In this document: positions 42,928 to 51,607 of the stretch, piece after piece
How the letters are laid out: each line of letters starts with the position of its first letter
How positions within the stretch are numbered: position 1 is the stretch's first letter
DNA from: Marinococcus sp. PL1-022
GTDB taxonomy: Bacteria; Bacillota; Bacilli; Bacillales; Marinococcaceae
Direction: 5' to 3'
Assembly: GCF_033845285.1 (NCBI RefSeq)
Contig: NZ_JAWXCX010000001.1
Location: 2,805,495 to 2,869,494, forward strand
DNA: 64,000 nucleotides
Position numbers and translations under genes: made by a program
The notes under the pieces: model-generated
Told to the model about the DNA's origin: nothing
The model's database searches: none
The model's input: the letters and a program-made list of their open reading frames with translations, nothing else

Positions 42928-42985
42928 TTTACCTTTATTCAAATACTTCGTATACTGGTAAAGCTGTAATTAGTTAGCATGCTAA
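42928..42985 (+). promoter_or_regulatory. marR promoter with palindromic operator
   Basis: TTTACC (42928-42933), a 17-nt spacer and TATACT (42951-42956) form a promoter. TTAGCATGCTAA (42974-42985) is a perfect 12-bp palindrome about 28 nt before the marR start, the kind of site MarR proteins bind. This suggests autorepression of the marR-MFS pair. Confidence 0.7.
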
Positions 42986-43012
42986 TTAAATCAAAAAGGA
43001 GCTTTCTTTTCT

Positions 43013-43435
43013 ATGGAATCAGATCAGCTTATTCATATGATCCATCAGCGGTCGCGTACGCTCTCGAACACACTAAACGAAACACTCGCCCCGTTCGGCC
43101 TCTCCCATGCGCAGTATATGATTATGTATGTGCTTGATACCGGCGGCCCGGCCACCCAGGTGCATATGCGGAAATATCTGCAGGTGGAAGCGCCTACGAT
43201 TACCCGTACTATTGCGACAATGGAGCGCAACGGCTGGATTGAAAAACGCCCCGGACAGGACCGGCGCACGCAGATCATTCATCTTACCGACAGCACGAAA
43301 AAAATGCTTCCCGGGATTAAAGAGCGGGTGGCAGAAGCAGAAAATCATTCGCTTGCGCAGCTGTCAGATCCGGAACGGGAAGCTCTGCATGAGCTGCTCG
43401 GAAAAATTACGAAGGAAAGGAGCGTGGAACAGTGA
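43013..43435 (+). CDS. MarR-family transcriptional regulator
   Basis: A 140-residue winged-helix regulator. HTH region VHMRKYLQVEAPTITRTIATMERNGWIEKRPGQDRRTQIIHLTDSTKK matches MarR including the wing DRR motif. It overlaps the MFS gene by 4 nt (GTGA), so it almost certainly represses this efflux pump until a toxic ligand binds. Upstream palindrome is a likely operator. Confidence 0.93.
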   Translation: MESDQLIHMIHQRSRTLSNTLNETLAPFGLSHAQYMIMYVLDTGGPATQVHMRKYLQVEAPTITRTIATMERNGWIEKRPGQDRRTQIIHLTDSTKKMLPGIKERVAEAENHSLAQLSDPEREALHELLGKITKERSVEQ

Positions 43436-44625
43436 GCCGTCATGACCACCCTATCTGGACGAAGGATTTTATTAGTATCACGATTACCAATTTCATGGTT
43501 TTTACCGTATTCTACTCTCTTTTAACCACACTGCCCCTTTTTGTTACCGGCAATCTCGGCGGCACCAGCGCCCAGGGCGGGCTTATCGTCACGATTATGC
43601 TCGTTGCCACCATCATCACCCGGATATTTGCCGGTAAAATTATGGAAAAAACCGGACGTAAACGCGCAATGGTCTGGGGTGCTGCTGTGTTTGTCCTTTG
43701 CACTTTTTTATACCTTTTTATTGATACGTATACCGGCCTGCTTCTGCTCCGGTTTGTACATGGCATTCCTTTTGGCATTTTAAGTACAGCTACCGGCGCA
43801 ATCGCTGCAGATGTTATCCCGAATGAACGCCGCGGAGAGGGCCTCGGTTATTTCACGACCTCGATGAATGTCGCAGTCGTGATCGGGCCGTTCATCGGAC
43901 TGACGCTGATACAGTTTGCTCCTTTTGCCCTTTTATTTGTACTGCTTGGCATTTTTATGATTGTCGGCGTCTGGTGTGCGGCCATTGCCCGGGACCCGGG
44001 GACCCCTGCCGCGCCGAATACCGAAAAACAGAAGCTCTCCATTCATGATTTTATTGAACTGCGGGCGCTTCCAATTGCATCTATCGGCCTGCTTGCTTCT
44101 TTTTCCTACGCAGGTGTTATTTCATACATGTCCTTATTTGCTGAAGCAATGGGGCTGATCCAGGTATCCAGCTTCTTCTTTCTTGTATTCGCAGTTGTCG
44201 TCATTGCTTCACGTCCGGTCGCCGGACCGTTGTTTGATGCCAGGGGGCCGGGGGCTGTTTTGTATCCTTGTCTTCTGATTTTCGCTATCGGTCTCGTAAC
44301 GCTCAGCTTCACTACTGCCGGGTGGATGCTCCTGTTGGCTGCCGCGCTGATCGGCCTTGGCTACGGCACGCTTCTTCCCGGTTTTCAGACGATGTCCATT
44401 CAGGCGGCTGAGCCGCACCGAAGCGGACATGCAACAGCTACATTTTTTATCATGTTCGACTCCGGCATCGCTCTCGGCTCTTTTTTTCTCGGACTTTTAG
44501 TGAACGCTGTCGGCTATCAGTATCTGTATCAAATTACGGCAGGCATTATACTGCTGACGATTGGGGCATTGTTTTTATATTTCCGGACCTCGTCAGTTTA
44601 TGCCTATGAAGAAAAAAAGGCGTAA
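43432..44625 (+). CDS. MFS efflux transporter
   Basis: A 397-residue major facilitator with 12 membrane helices. The motif A region between helices 2 and 3 is ARIFAGKIMEKTGRKRAMVWG-like (RIFAGKIMEKTGRKRAM) and helix 5 carries NVAVVIGPFIGLTLI, the antiporter pattern. Starts at GTG 43432 inside the marR stop. Likely exports a drug or small toxic compound; substrate unknown. Confidence 0.92.
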   Translation: MSRHDHPIWTKDFISITITNFMVFTVFYSLLTTLPLFVTGNLGGTSAQGGLIVTIMLVATIITRIFAGKIMEKTGRKRAMVWGAAVFVLCTFLYLFIDTYTGLLLLRFVHGIPFGILSTATGAIAADVIPNERRGEGLGYFTTSMNVAVVIGPFIGLTLIQFAPFALLFVLLGIFMIVGVWCAAIARDPGTPAAPNTEKQKLSIHDFIELRALPIASIGLLASFSYAGVISYMSLFAEAMGLIQVSSFFFLVFAVVVIASRPVAGPLFDARGPGAVLYPCLLIFAIGLVTLSFTTAGWMLLLAAALIGLGYGTLLPGFQTMSIQAAEPHRSGHATATFFIMFDSGIALGSFFLGLLVNAVGYQYLYQITAGIILLTIGALFLYFRTSSVYAYEEKKA

Positions 44626-44647
44626 GCCCCTATAATATTCTGTATAT

Positions 44648-44676
44648 AAAAAAAGCAGGCGCGCGCCTGCTTTTTT
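44648..44676. terminator. Bidirectional terminator
   Basis: GCAGGCGCGCGCCTGC is a 16-nt palindrome flanked by A7 and T6. It serves the MFS gene and the convergent AAA+ regulator gene. Confidence 0.92.
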
Positions 44677-44679
44677 GCA

Positions 44680-46035
44680 TTACATCTGATGATCACGCAT
44701 TTTTTTGTATAACGTCGTCCGATGGATTCCAAGCTTTTTGGCAGCTTCTGTTTTATTACCGTTTGCTTCTTCAAGCGCCTGCTTGATCATGGTCTGCTCC
44801 TGAGCTGATTTCTGGTCCTTCCAGTTGGCTGCGCTTGCGCTTTCGGTCCGGGTTTCCTGGACGGGCTCTGCGGTTTCACGCGCTGCTGCAGAAGAGATGG
44901 GAAGATCCTCTGTACGTATTTTCCCGCCGTCGTGCATAGCAGCAAGCTGTTCAATAACATTCATCAATTCCCGGATATTTCCCGGCCAACTATACTGCTT
45001 CATGGTCTCCATGGCTTTGTTTGTTATTTTTAGCGGCTTCACGCCCAGTTCAGTGGAAAAGTGCGTGTTATAGTATTCCACCAGGAGCGGAAGGTCTTCG
45101 GACCGTTCACGGAGCGGCGGCAGACCCACGGGTACCACGTGCAGACGGTAGTACAGATCCCTGCGGAATTTCCCATCCTCCACCAGCTGTTCGATGTTTT
45201 CATTAGTGGCAGAAATGATCTTCATATTTACCGGAATTGGGGCCGCGTTGCCGATCTTGCGTACATATGAATCCTCAAGCACCCGCAGCAGCGCTGCCTG
45301 CATCGCCATAGACATATTGCCTACTTCATCGAGAAACAGCGTACCTTCATGAGCTGCTTCGAGTAAACCGACAGAGCCCTGCTGGGGCTGCATTGGGACT
45401 TCCTTTCCGAATAATTCTTCTTCAAGATGAGTGTCCGGGATAGAGGCGCAGTTTACCGCTACAAACTCTCCGGTTCTTCCACTTTCCTGATGAATCGCCT
45501 GGGCAAACAATTCCTTGCCTGTCCCCGTTTCCCCGGAAAGCCAGACAGGGGTTTTCGTTTTAGCGGCCCGCTTCGCCGTCTGGATCGCCCGGTGCACCTC
45601 TTCATTTTCCCCTATAATGCGCCGGAAGGAGGCGATGGAGGGACGGAAGGTAGGAGAAGAAGCCGTTTCAGATGTATGTAGCTCCTTTAACGCTTTTTCC
45701 GTCCAGACACCGGTGACTCTTCCCTTTTTGTTTACGACCGCGATTGGCGGGTACTGCTGCTCCCATGATTCCGGAACCTGTCCTTCAGTAATCTGGGACA
45801 CTTCTAAAATCCATCCGTCCTTAATCTTTTTATCAAGGCTTTTTTCCTTGTAGATATGGTTCCACACCTTTGTTTCATCGAGAATACCTACCGGCCGGCT
45901 GTCGTCGTCCACCATCACGATTGCATCCTTTTCCCCGTTCTTCCAAACCTTCAACACGTCAGACACTTCAGTTTTTGACGCTTCGAGCATACATGGCTCT
46001 ACTACAAACTGTTTCCAGTATTCTACTTCTGCCAT
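44680..46035 (-). CDS. AAA+ (sigma-54-type) regulator lacking GAFTGA, with CBS-like sensor
   Basis: A 451-residue protein. Residues 1-115 look like a pair of CBS repeats (DAIVMVDDDSRPVGILDET, PPIAVVNKKGRVTGVWTEKAL). The AAA+ domain (about 135-365) has Walker A GETGTGKELFAQAIH, Walker B EGTLFLDEVG, and arginine-finger region FRRDLYYRL. The C-terminus is a Fis-type HTH (NKTEAAKKLGIHRTTLYKKM). The GAFTGA loop that contacts sigma-54 is missing: after EELFG the sequence is KEVPMQPQQGSVGLLEAA. It may therefore act with the housekeeping sigma factor or as a repressor, as TyrR does. The target is unknown. Confidence 0.88.
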   Translation of the reverse strand: MAEVEYWKQFVVEPCMLEASKTEVSDVLKVWKNGEKDAIVMVDDDSRPVGILDETKVWNHIYKEKSLDKKIKDGWILEVSQITEGQVPESWEQQYPPIAVVNKKGRVTGVWTEKALKELHTSETASSPTFRPSIASFRRIIGENEEVHRAIQTAKRAAKTKTPVWLSGETGTGKELFAQAIHQESGRTGEFVAVNCASIPDTHLEEELFGKEVPMQPQQGSVGLLEAAHEGTLFLDEVGNMSMAMQAALLRVLEDSYVRKIGNAAPIPVNMKIISATNENIEQLVEDGKFRRDLYYRLHVVPVGLPPLRERSEDLPLLVEYYNTHFSTELGVKPLKITNKAMETMKQYSWPGNIRELMNVIEQLAAMHDGGKIRTEDLPISSAAARETAEPVQETRTESASAANWKDQKSAQEQTMIKQALEEANGNKTEAAKKLGIHRTTLYKKMRDHQM

Positions 46036-46145
46036 TCTCCATCACCCTTCCTGTTTATGAATTATTACCCCACTATTCCCTTCCGGTCCCCGAAAGAAAC
46101 AACAGCTTTGATGCAAAAACATTTTTTTGTTTTTTATATACCAAA

Positions 46146-46171
46146 CGCCCTTTCCTATTCCGGAAAAGGCG
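46146..46171 (-). terminator. Terminator of the LacI-aldo/keto reductase operon
   Basis: CGCCCTTTCC and GGAAAAGGCG form a 10-bp stem (one G-U on the minus strand) with a 6-nt loop, followed by TTTGGTATA on the minus strand. Confidence 0.75.
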
Positions 46172-46184
46172 TCAGCTGTTTCAG

Positions 46185-47099
46185 TTAAATAGTGAACAGG
46201 GCAGTGTCTTTATCATCAAGAAGGTCTACAGCTTTGGCATTGCTTACGAGCTGTTCCGGTGTTTTACAGCCGGGAATGACCGCGTCCACACTTGAATTGG
46301 ACAGGCACCAGGCAAGTGCCCACTGGGCAAGCGGCACGTCGTCCGGCAGATTCTCCTTGAGCCGCAGGGCTTCCTGAAGAGCCGCTTCCTGCTCGTTTTG
46401 CGGATGGCGGTGCCGGACATCATTTTCTTCAAAGGAAGCCCCAGGTGTATATTTTCCACTTAAGTAGCCGCTCGCCATCGGCACTCTCGCGATAACGCCG
46501 AGATTTTGGCGGTCACATTCCGGAAAAGCTTCTTCAGCGTTTTTACGGTCCAGACGATTATACACGAGCTGTATCGTTTCTGCTCCAACAGCTTCTGCCT
46601 GCCTGATCTGATCCATGTAGTCCTGTTTTTTTACGGAAAGACCGAGGTGGCGAATCTTGCCGGCTTTTTTCTGTTTATCGAGCATCGTCCACAGCTTATC
46701 ATCCTGAAACTCTTCGTCTGTCCCGGAATGAAACTGGTAAAGGTCAATATAGTCCGTCTTAAGTGCCCGCAGGGACGCTTCGAGCTGCTTTTGCACATCC
46801 TCCGGATCATAATGCCGGGTCCGATCGTTCGGCCCGTGAAAATGGTGGCCGAACTTGGAGGCTACAAACCACTGATCACGGTCCTTTTGAATGGCCGCGC
46901 CGGTCAGTTCCTCCGCGAGATGATCTCCGTAGCATTCGGCGGTATCAATAAAATTAAGATTTTCCGTTCTTGCTGCTTCAAACAGCCCGTCCACTTCCTT
47001 TTGAGTAAAGGTTTTGCCCCATTCACCGCCGAACTGATACGTTCCAATACCTACGACAGAGACCTCTTCGTTTGTTTTTCCAAGCGTATTATATTTCAT
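46185..47099 (-). CDS. Aldo/keto reductase in the inositol region
   Basis: A 304-residue NADP-dependent barrel enzyme: FIDTAECYGDHLAEELTGAA (catalytic Asp, Tyr), VASKFGHH (Lys), YQFHSG (His) and VIPGCKTPEQLVSNAKA. It overlaps the LacI-type gene by 4 nt, so the two are one operon. Aldo/keto reductases such as IolS occur in Bacillus iol clusters without a defined step; that is the likeliest relationship. Confidence 0.88.
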   Translation of the reverse strand: MKYNTLGKTNEEVSVVGIGTYQFGGEWGKTFTQKEVDGLFEAARTENLNFIDTAECYGDHLAEELTGAAIQKDRDQWFVASKFGHHFHGPNDRTRHYDPEDVQKQLEASLRALKTDYIDLYQFHSGTDEEFQDDKLWTMLDKQKKAGKIRHLGLSVKKQDYMDQIRQAEAVGAETIQLVYNRLDRKNAEEAFPECDRQNLGVIARVPMASGYLSGKYTPGASFEENDVRHRHPQNEQEAALQEALRLKENLPDDVPLAQWALAWCLSNSSVDAVIPGCKTPEQLVSNAKAVDLLDDKDTALFTI

Positions 47100-48127
47100 G
47101 AGCTGGTAACATCCCTTTCTGCTTCTTTTATGCCTGCGGTCGTCTTACGTACGTGCAGCTCCGGATTTAAAATAACAGTCCGTGTCGTTTCGTTTTTGCC
47201 GCCGATCCGGTCCACCAGCATCTGTGTCACCAGCCGTCCCATTTCAAGGATAGGCTGCGCTACTGTAGTCAGCGGCGGATCGCTAAGCGTAGCAATAAAT
47301 GTATCATCAAAGCCGACAACAGACAAATCTTCAGGAACCTGCCGCCCCGCTTCTTTGCCTGCCTGAATACAGCCGATCGCCAGAAAGTCATTTAAAGCAA
47401 ACACTGCAGTGATCCCGGGATCATTCTGCAGAGCCTCAAGCATCGACTTTTTGGCATCATCAATCGAATGATTGTCTTTTACCAGTACCGCTTCCTCCCG
47501 GCTTACTCCATACTCATCATACGCTTCATAAAAGCCTTTCAGCCGTTCCGTATCACTCGAGTTATTCATCTCGCCTACCACAAAAGCAATCCGGGTATGT
47601 CCTGCCTGGAGCAGATGCTTTGTAGCCTCGTAGCCGCCCCGGTGGTCATCAACGAGCACGGTGTCTACATCAATTGCGGAAGCGTCTCTTGCCACGAGCG
47701 CGAGCGGAATGTTCTGTTTCATAAAATCCTGCAGCGCTTTCGTGTTTTGTATTCCTGTTCCCAGAATAATGCCATCCACTCTTTTTTGATTCAGCCACCA
47801 TAAATATTGAATTTCCTTTTCCGGATTGTTGTCGGTATTGCATATAACAACATTGAATCCGCCGGCGTGTCCTGTATCTTCCACGCTTCTCGCAAGCTCG
47901 GCAAAAAAGGAGTTGGCAATATCAGGAACCAGCAGGCCAATCGTGTTCGTCTGCTTTCCCGTTAGGGCCGAAGCCACCGTGCTCGGCTGATAATCGAGTT
48001 CATCCATAATGGCGAGCACCCGCTGTTTGGTTTTCTCTCCTATTTTTCCTTTGTTGTTAATCACCTTTGACACTGTAGCGATTGAAACCTCCGCCCGCTC
48101 AGCGATGTCGTAAATTGTCGTTCTCAT
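47096..48127 (-). CDS. LacI-family regulator of inositol genes (inferred)
   Basis: A 343-residue LacI/GalR protein: TIYDIAERAEVSIATVSKVINNKGKIGEKTKQRV at the N-terminus, FDDTFIATLSDPPLTTVAQP near the end. Start is ATG 48127 with GAGGAAG upstream; in-frame starts further upstream (to 48187) have no site. Bacillus iol genes are usually ruled by the DeoR-type IolR, which is absent here. The repeated TTAAGCGCTT motifs at the iol promoters fit a LacI-type operator, so this protein is the likely repressor. Confidence 0.88.
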   Translation of the reverse strand: MRTTIYDIAERAEVSIATVSKVINNKGKIGEKTKQRVLAIMDELDYQPSTVASALTGKQTNTIGLLVPDIANSFFAELARSVEDTGHAGGFNVVICNTDNNPEKEIQYLWWLNQKRVDGIILGTGIQNTKALQDFMKQNIPLALVARDASAIDVDTVLVDDHRGGYEATKHLLQAGHTRIAFVVGEMNNSSDTERLKGFYEAYDEYGVSREEAVLVKDNHSIDDAKKSMLEALQNDPGITAVFALNDFLAIGCIQAGKEAGRQVPEDLSVVGFDDTFIATLSDPPLTTVAQPILEMGRLVTQMLVDRIGGKNETTRTVILNPELHVRKTTAGIKEAERDVTSS

Positions 48128-48275
48128 TTTATCTTCCTCATTTTTGTCGTTTCGTTTATTATAAATCCTCCGTTCCTTCCTATCCACCGGGAGAGTCTTT
48201 TCTTTTCAGCTTTTTCACCCAGGACGAAACAACAGTCTTTGCGGGCCTCCCCGCGTTCAGGCTCTTTATAGAAGA

Positions 48276-48304
48276 AAAAGACATTTCGATATTCACTCGA
48301 AATG
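48276..48304 (-). terminator. Terminator after iolE
   Basis: CATTTCGA / TCGAAATG 8-bp stem with 7-nt loop; the minus strand continues CTTTTTCTT. It ends the Gfo/Idh-iolG-iolE operon. Confidence 0.8.
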
Positions 48305-48315
48305 CCCTAGTTCGT

Positions 48316-49254
48316 TTATCTGCCGGCTTTTTCCCCGTATTTTTCCAGAACCTTTTCCATTGTTTCATCCAGATGATCCTTTGCCATTTTTGCATATTTG
48401 TACGGCGGGGCGACGTCCGGGTCCTGCTCTGCTTCTACCACTGTCCATCCCTGGTAGCCCCGTTTCATCAGCTCTTCGAGGACAGGTTCAAAATCAATGC
48501 AGCCGTCCCCCGGCACGGTAAACAGTCCTTCAAGCACGGCTTCCCGGAAGGTCAGGTTTTCTTTAATTGTTTTGTTCCAGATGTCTTCACGGACGTCTTT
48601 GTAGTGTACATACTTAATGCGGTCGTAGTACCGTGTCAGCTGATCCATTGGGTCATAGTTGCCGAAAAAGGCATGACCGGTATCGTACAGCAGTGACACA
48701 GCATCCTCGTCGGTTTCTGCCATCAGGCGGTCGACGTCTTCGCGCTGTTCTACAATCGTTCCAGCATGCGGATGGTACACGAGCTCGAGCCCATATTTAT
48801 TCGCGATGCGCCCAGCCTCGTTTAAGCCGTCCACCATGCTTTTCCACTGTGCTTCCGACGGTGCTGTGATTCTTGCTTTATCCGGATCATCCTTATCCCA
48901 GTGCATCGAGTTGCCCATTTCACAGACGATCACGTATTCGCAGTCCATGTCTTTTAAAAACCGGACCCATTCTTCGAAATCGCGGATCTCCTGATCCTTA
49001 TGCTGCAGGTTGGAAAACTGCGTTCCGACGAATTTACTGGCAAGCGTAATATCGTGCTTTTCGAGAATCGCTTTTAACTCCTCGAGGTTACGCGGAAATG
49101 TCCGCCCCATTTCAGTCGCCTCATACCCAATTTCCCGCATTTCTCCTAAAATATGATCCAATGAATAGTGGTCGCCCAATCCCGGAATATCATCATTCAC
49201 CCAGCTGATAGCTGCAATTCCGAGATGGAACTCGTAGTTTCCAAGTCCCGCCAT
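48316..49254 (-). CDS. iolE: Inosose dehydratase
   Basis: A 312-residue TIM-barrel enzyme that converts 2-keto-myo-inositol to trihydroxycyclohexanedione, the second step of inositol breakdown. The IolE start pattern FHLGIAAISWVNDDIPGLGDHYSLDHIL and metal-ligand segments (LVYHPHAGTIVEQ, LLYDTGHAFFGNYDP, YVHYKDVR, VPGDGCIDFEPVL) are conserved. Start at ATG 49254, 8 nt after AAGGGG. Third gene of an operon with two Gfo/Idh dehydrogenases. Confidence 0.93.
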   Translation of the reverse strand: MAGLGNYEFHLGIAAISWVNDDIPGLGDHYSLDHILGEMREIGYEATEMGRTFPRNLEELKAILEKHDITLASKFVGTQFSNLQHKDQEIRDFEEWVRFLKDMDCEYVIVCEMGNSMHWDKDDPDKARITAPSEAQWKSMVDGLNEAGRIANKYGLELVYHPHAGTIVEQREDVDRLMAETDEDAVSLLYDTGHAFFGNYDPMDQLTRYYDRIKYVHYKDVREDIWNKTIKENLTFREAVLEGLFTVPGDGCIDFEPVLEELMKRGYQGWTVVEAEQDPDVAPPYKYAKMAKDHLDETMEKVLEKYGEKAGR

Positions 49255-49291
49255 ATGCTGCACCCCTTTTCTTATAGTTTCCGCCTCTGCT

Positions 49292-50332
49292 TTAGTCGGT
49301 ATAAACCTTATCCTGATGCACGTCTTTCATATAAATGCGTTCCCCATTGTTTTTAAACGATTCGGTGGCTGCAAGTGCTACCTGCATATTGATTTTGGAA
49401 TCCAGTGAAGTGACCCGCGGCTCTTCGTCTCCTTTGACGCATTTAATAAACTGTTCAAGCTCAAGGATATACGCTTCCCGGAACCGCGTCTGGAAATTCG
49501 GCACTATTTCGTGATTGCTCCCGGCACTGCTTTGCACCGTCACATCACTGTTTCGCAGCGAACCGACAAAGATGGCTCCTTCGGTACCGATAATCTCTGC
49601 CCGGATGTCGTGGCCGTACGGGGACGTTCTGCTTGCTTCTACGTCTCCGGCTCCTCCGTTTTCAAACTCCAGATACGTAATCGCCTGATCGACATCCCCG
49701 TATTCTTCCATGAAGGAATTGATCAGAATGCGGCCATGGCCGGACACAGAAGAAATTTCCGAGCCCATTAAATACCGGGCCATATCATAGTCATGAATGG
49801 AGCAGTCCAGAAATATCCCACCGCTGTTTTTAATAAAGGAGGCAGGCGGGGAACCGCTGTCTCTGGAGAATCCTTTAAAATAAATCGGCTTGCCGATTTC
49901 GCCGGCTTCAATGCGCTCCCTGGCATCATGGAAGCCAGGGTCGTACCTTCTCATGAAGCCGACCTGGCAGACAACGCCGGTCTCTTCCACGACCTTAATC
50001 ACCTCTTCAGCTTCTGCCACGGTGGAGGTCAACGGCTTTTCCACGAAGATCTGCTTGCCGCTGCGGGCCGCTTTTGTAATCATGTCAGCATGCGTACTGG
50101 TCGGCGTTACAATCACCACGGCGTCCACTTCCTGATCGGCAAACACTTCTTCAGGGTTGGACGTCCAGCGTTCCACCCCAAGCTGTTCAGCCACCATTTC
50201 GGCATGCTCGGCGAGTGGATCGCATACCAGCACCAGCTCGGCTCCCTTTACTTTGTTCATCATATTGCTTGCATGAAACAGCCCAAGCCGCCCGAGTCCA
50301 AGCACTGCTACCCTTATATCGTTCTGTGCCAT
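49292..50332 (-). CDS. iolG: Inositol 2-dehydrogenase
   Basis: A 346-residue Gfo/Idh/MocA enzyme. NAD-binding AVLGLGRLGLFHASN, the EKP motif in IFVEKPLTSTV, and the IolG-like active-site DCSIHDYDMARYLMG (with the substrate-contact Asp and His). It oxidises myo-inositol to 2-keto-myo-inositol. Start at ATG 50332 after AGGAGG; the longer frame to 50383 is not supported. Placed between another Gfo/Idh gene and iolE in one operon. Confidence 0.92.
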   Translation of the reverse strand: MAQNDIRVAVLGLGRLGLFHASNMMNKVKGAELVLVCDPLAEHAEMVAEQLGVERWTSNPEEVFADQEVDAVVIVTPTSTHADMITKAARSGKQIFVEKPLTSTVAEAEEVIKVVEETGVVCQVGFMRRYDPGFHDARERIEAGEIGKPIYFKGFSRDSGSPPASFIKNSGGIFLDCSIHDYDMARYLMGSEISSVSGHGRILINSFMEEYGDVDQAITYLEFENGGAGDVEASRTSPYGHDIRAEIIGTEGAIFVGSLRNSDVTVQSSAGSNHEIVPNFQTRFREAYILELEQFIKCVKGDEEPRVTSLDSKINMQVALAATESFKNNGERIYMKDVHQDKVYTD

Positions 50333-50399
50333 TCGTACACCTCCTGTGTTTTCTTGCCCGCTCTCTTCTATCGTTTTTTCCACTCCTGCTTTCTTTATC

Positions 50400-51413
50400 T
50401 TAAGAAAGTACCTTATTTAACTGATCGGCAATATTTATTTCTTTACCGGTTTTAGCGCTTTCATAAATGCTTGTCAGCAGAAAGGTGGATTTGTACGCTT
50501 CCTCCGCATTTACCGGCGGTTCTGTGCCATTGACCATAGCCTCAATGAACAGCCGGTCCTCCTCTTCATAGCCCCATTTTTTGCTGACAGGCATGAGGTG
50601 GTAATCCGACGAATCAATTTCCCCTTCAAGGCCGCAGGCAATTTTCACCGTTTCGAGTTCAGCGGTCGATGCTGTGCTGTATTTCCCGTAGATTTCAATT
50701 GCTTCAAACGGAAAGCTCCACCCGGAATGGGCAAAGGTATTAAACGTCATAATCATGCCGGATTCAAAGGTCAAAAGTATCGCAAAGTTATCGGGTTCGC
50801 TGTCTGATACAGCCTGCGTTGCTTCGCATTTCACCTTCTTTACTTCTCCGAAATAATAGCGGCAGAGATCCATCAAATGAAAAGGCGTTTCGTATAAAAA
50901 GCCTCCGGTCTTCGCCGGATCAGACGTCCAGGCAGGATGCAGCAGCTCTCCCCGGTTCATTTTGAAATGGGCGGAATACGCATCAAGCTGTCCGGAGTCC
51001 ATGTAGCTTTTAATTTTTTTGTATACATAGGCGTAGCGGCGGTTCATACCGAGGTTGTAGAAGGCTTTGGATTCCCGTGCGGCATCGCGTATCTGTCTTG
51101 CTTCTTCTTCCGAGGTTGCCATCGGCTTTTCGCTGAATACGTTTACATTATTCTTTAAACAATGAAGAACCGGACTAACATGCATCGTGTTTGGCGTAGT
51201 TACATAGACAGTGTCCACGCCTAGCGCAATCAGCTCTTCGATGGACCCCGCTGTGCGAACGTCCGGGCCTGCTTCTGCGGCCAGTTCCTTCGCTTTATCC
51301 TCAAAAATGTCAGCAATCCCAACAATTTCAGCACGCTCGTCCTGCTTTAAAAGGGCAGCATGAACAGCGGCTATGTGCCCCGCTCCCAGTATTCCAACCT
51401 TAACTTTATTCAC
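50400..51413 (-). CDS. Gfo/Idh/MocA oxidoreductase in the iol region
   Basis: A 337-residue NAD(P)-dependent dehydrogenase: GILGAGHIAAVHAALL, NVFSEKPMATS, RRYAYVYKKIK, and HLMDLCRYYFG with the catalytic His. It begins with GTG preceded by AGGAGG. It heads the operon with iolG and iolE and has its own operator promoter, so it most likely acts on another inositol stereoisomer (scyllo-inositol, as IolX/IolW do) or a methylated inositol. The precise substrate is inference. Confidence 0.88.
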   Translation of the reverse strand: MNKVKVGILGAGHIAAVHAALLKQDERAEIVGIADIFEDKAKELAAEAGPDVRTAGSIEELIALGVDTVYVTTPNTMHVSPVLHCLKNNVNVFSEKPMATSEEEARQIRDAARESKAFYNLGMNRRYAYVYKKIKSYMDSGQLDAYSAHFKMNRGELLHPAWTSDPAKTGGFLYETPFHLMDLCRYYFGEVKKVKCEATQAVSDSEPDNFAILLTFESGMIMTFNTFAHSGWSFPFEAIEIYGKYSTASTAELETVKIACGLEGEIDSSDYHLMPVSKKWGYEEEDRLFIEAMVNGTEPPVNAEEAYKSTFLLTSIYESAKTGKEINIADQLNKVLS

Positions 51414-51464
51414 GTTCCAGAACCTCCTGCACTGTTTTTTATAGTTATTATAATTGTTTTTGAG

Positions 51465-51513
51465 TAAGCGCTTAACTTATGTTTATACTATCGTTTCCTT
51501 CCGGGTAATTCAA
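51465..51513 (-). promoter_or_regulatory. Promoter and palindromic operator of the Gfo/Idh-iolG-iolE operon
   Basis: On the minus strand TTGAAT (51513-51508), a 17-nt spacer and TAGTAT (51490-51485) form the promoter. TAAGCGCTTA (51465-51474) is a perfect 10-bp palindrome centred about 15 bp downstream of the -10. The same core occurs at the iolC and iolG promoters. A half-match (taagcgattt) lies upstream at 51533-51542. Confidence 0.78.
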
Positions 51514-51566
51514 GGGGTAAACGGAAAAAATGTAAGCGATTTATCAAAAAGATAATCTCCCATTAC

Positions 51567-51596
51567 AAAAAACGTCCAAAGCCGGGGCTCTGAACG
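51567..51596 (-). terminator. iolD terminator
   Basis: On the minus-strand RNA CGTTCAGAGCC pairs with GGCTTTGGACG (two G-U pairs), followed by TTTTTT. It separates iolD from the next operon. Confidence 0.78.
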
Positions 51597-51607
51597 CTTT
51601 TGACTAT

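Noticed and set aside
44680-46035. Ordinary sigma-54 activator annotation for the AAA+ protein
   Set aside because: The GAFTGA motif is absent and no -24/-12 promoter (TGGCAC...TTGC) was seen near any neighbouring gene.
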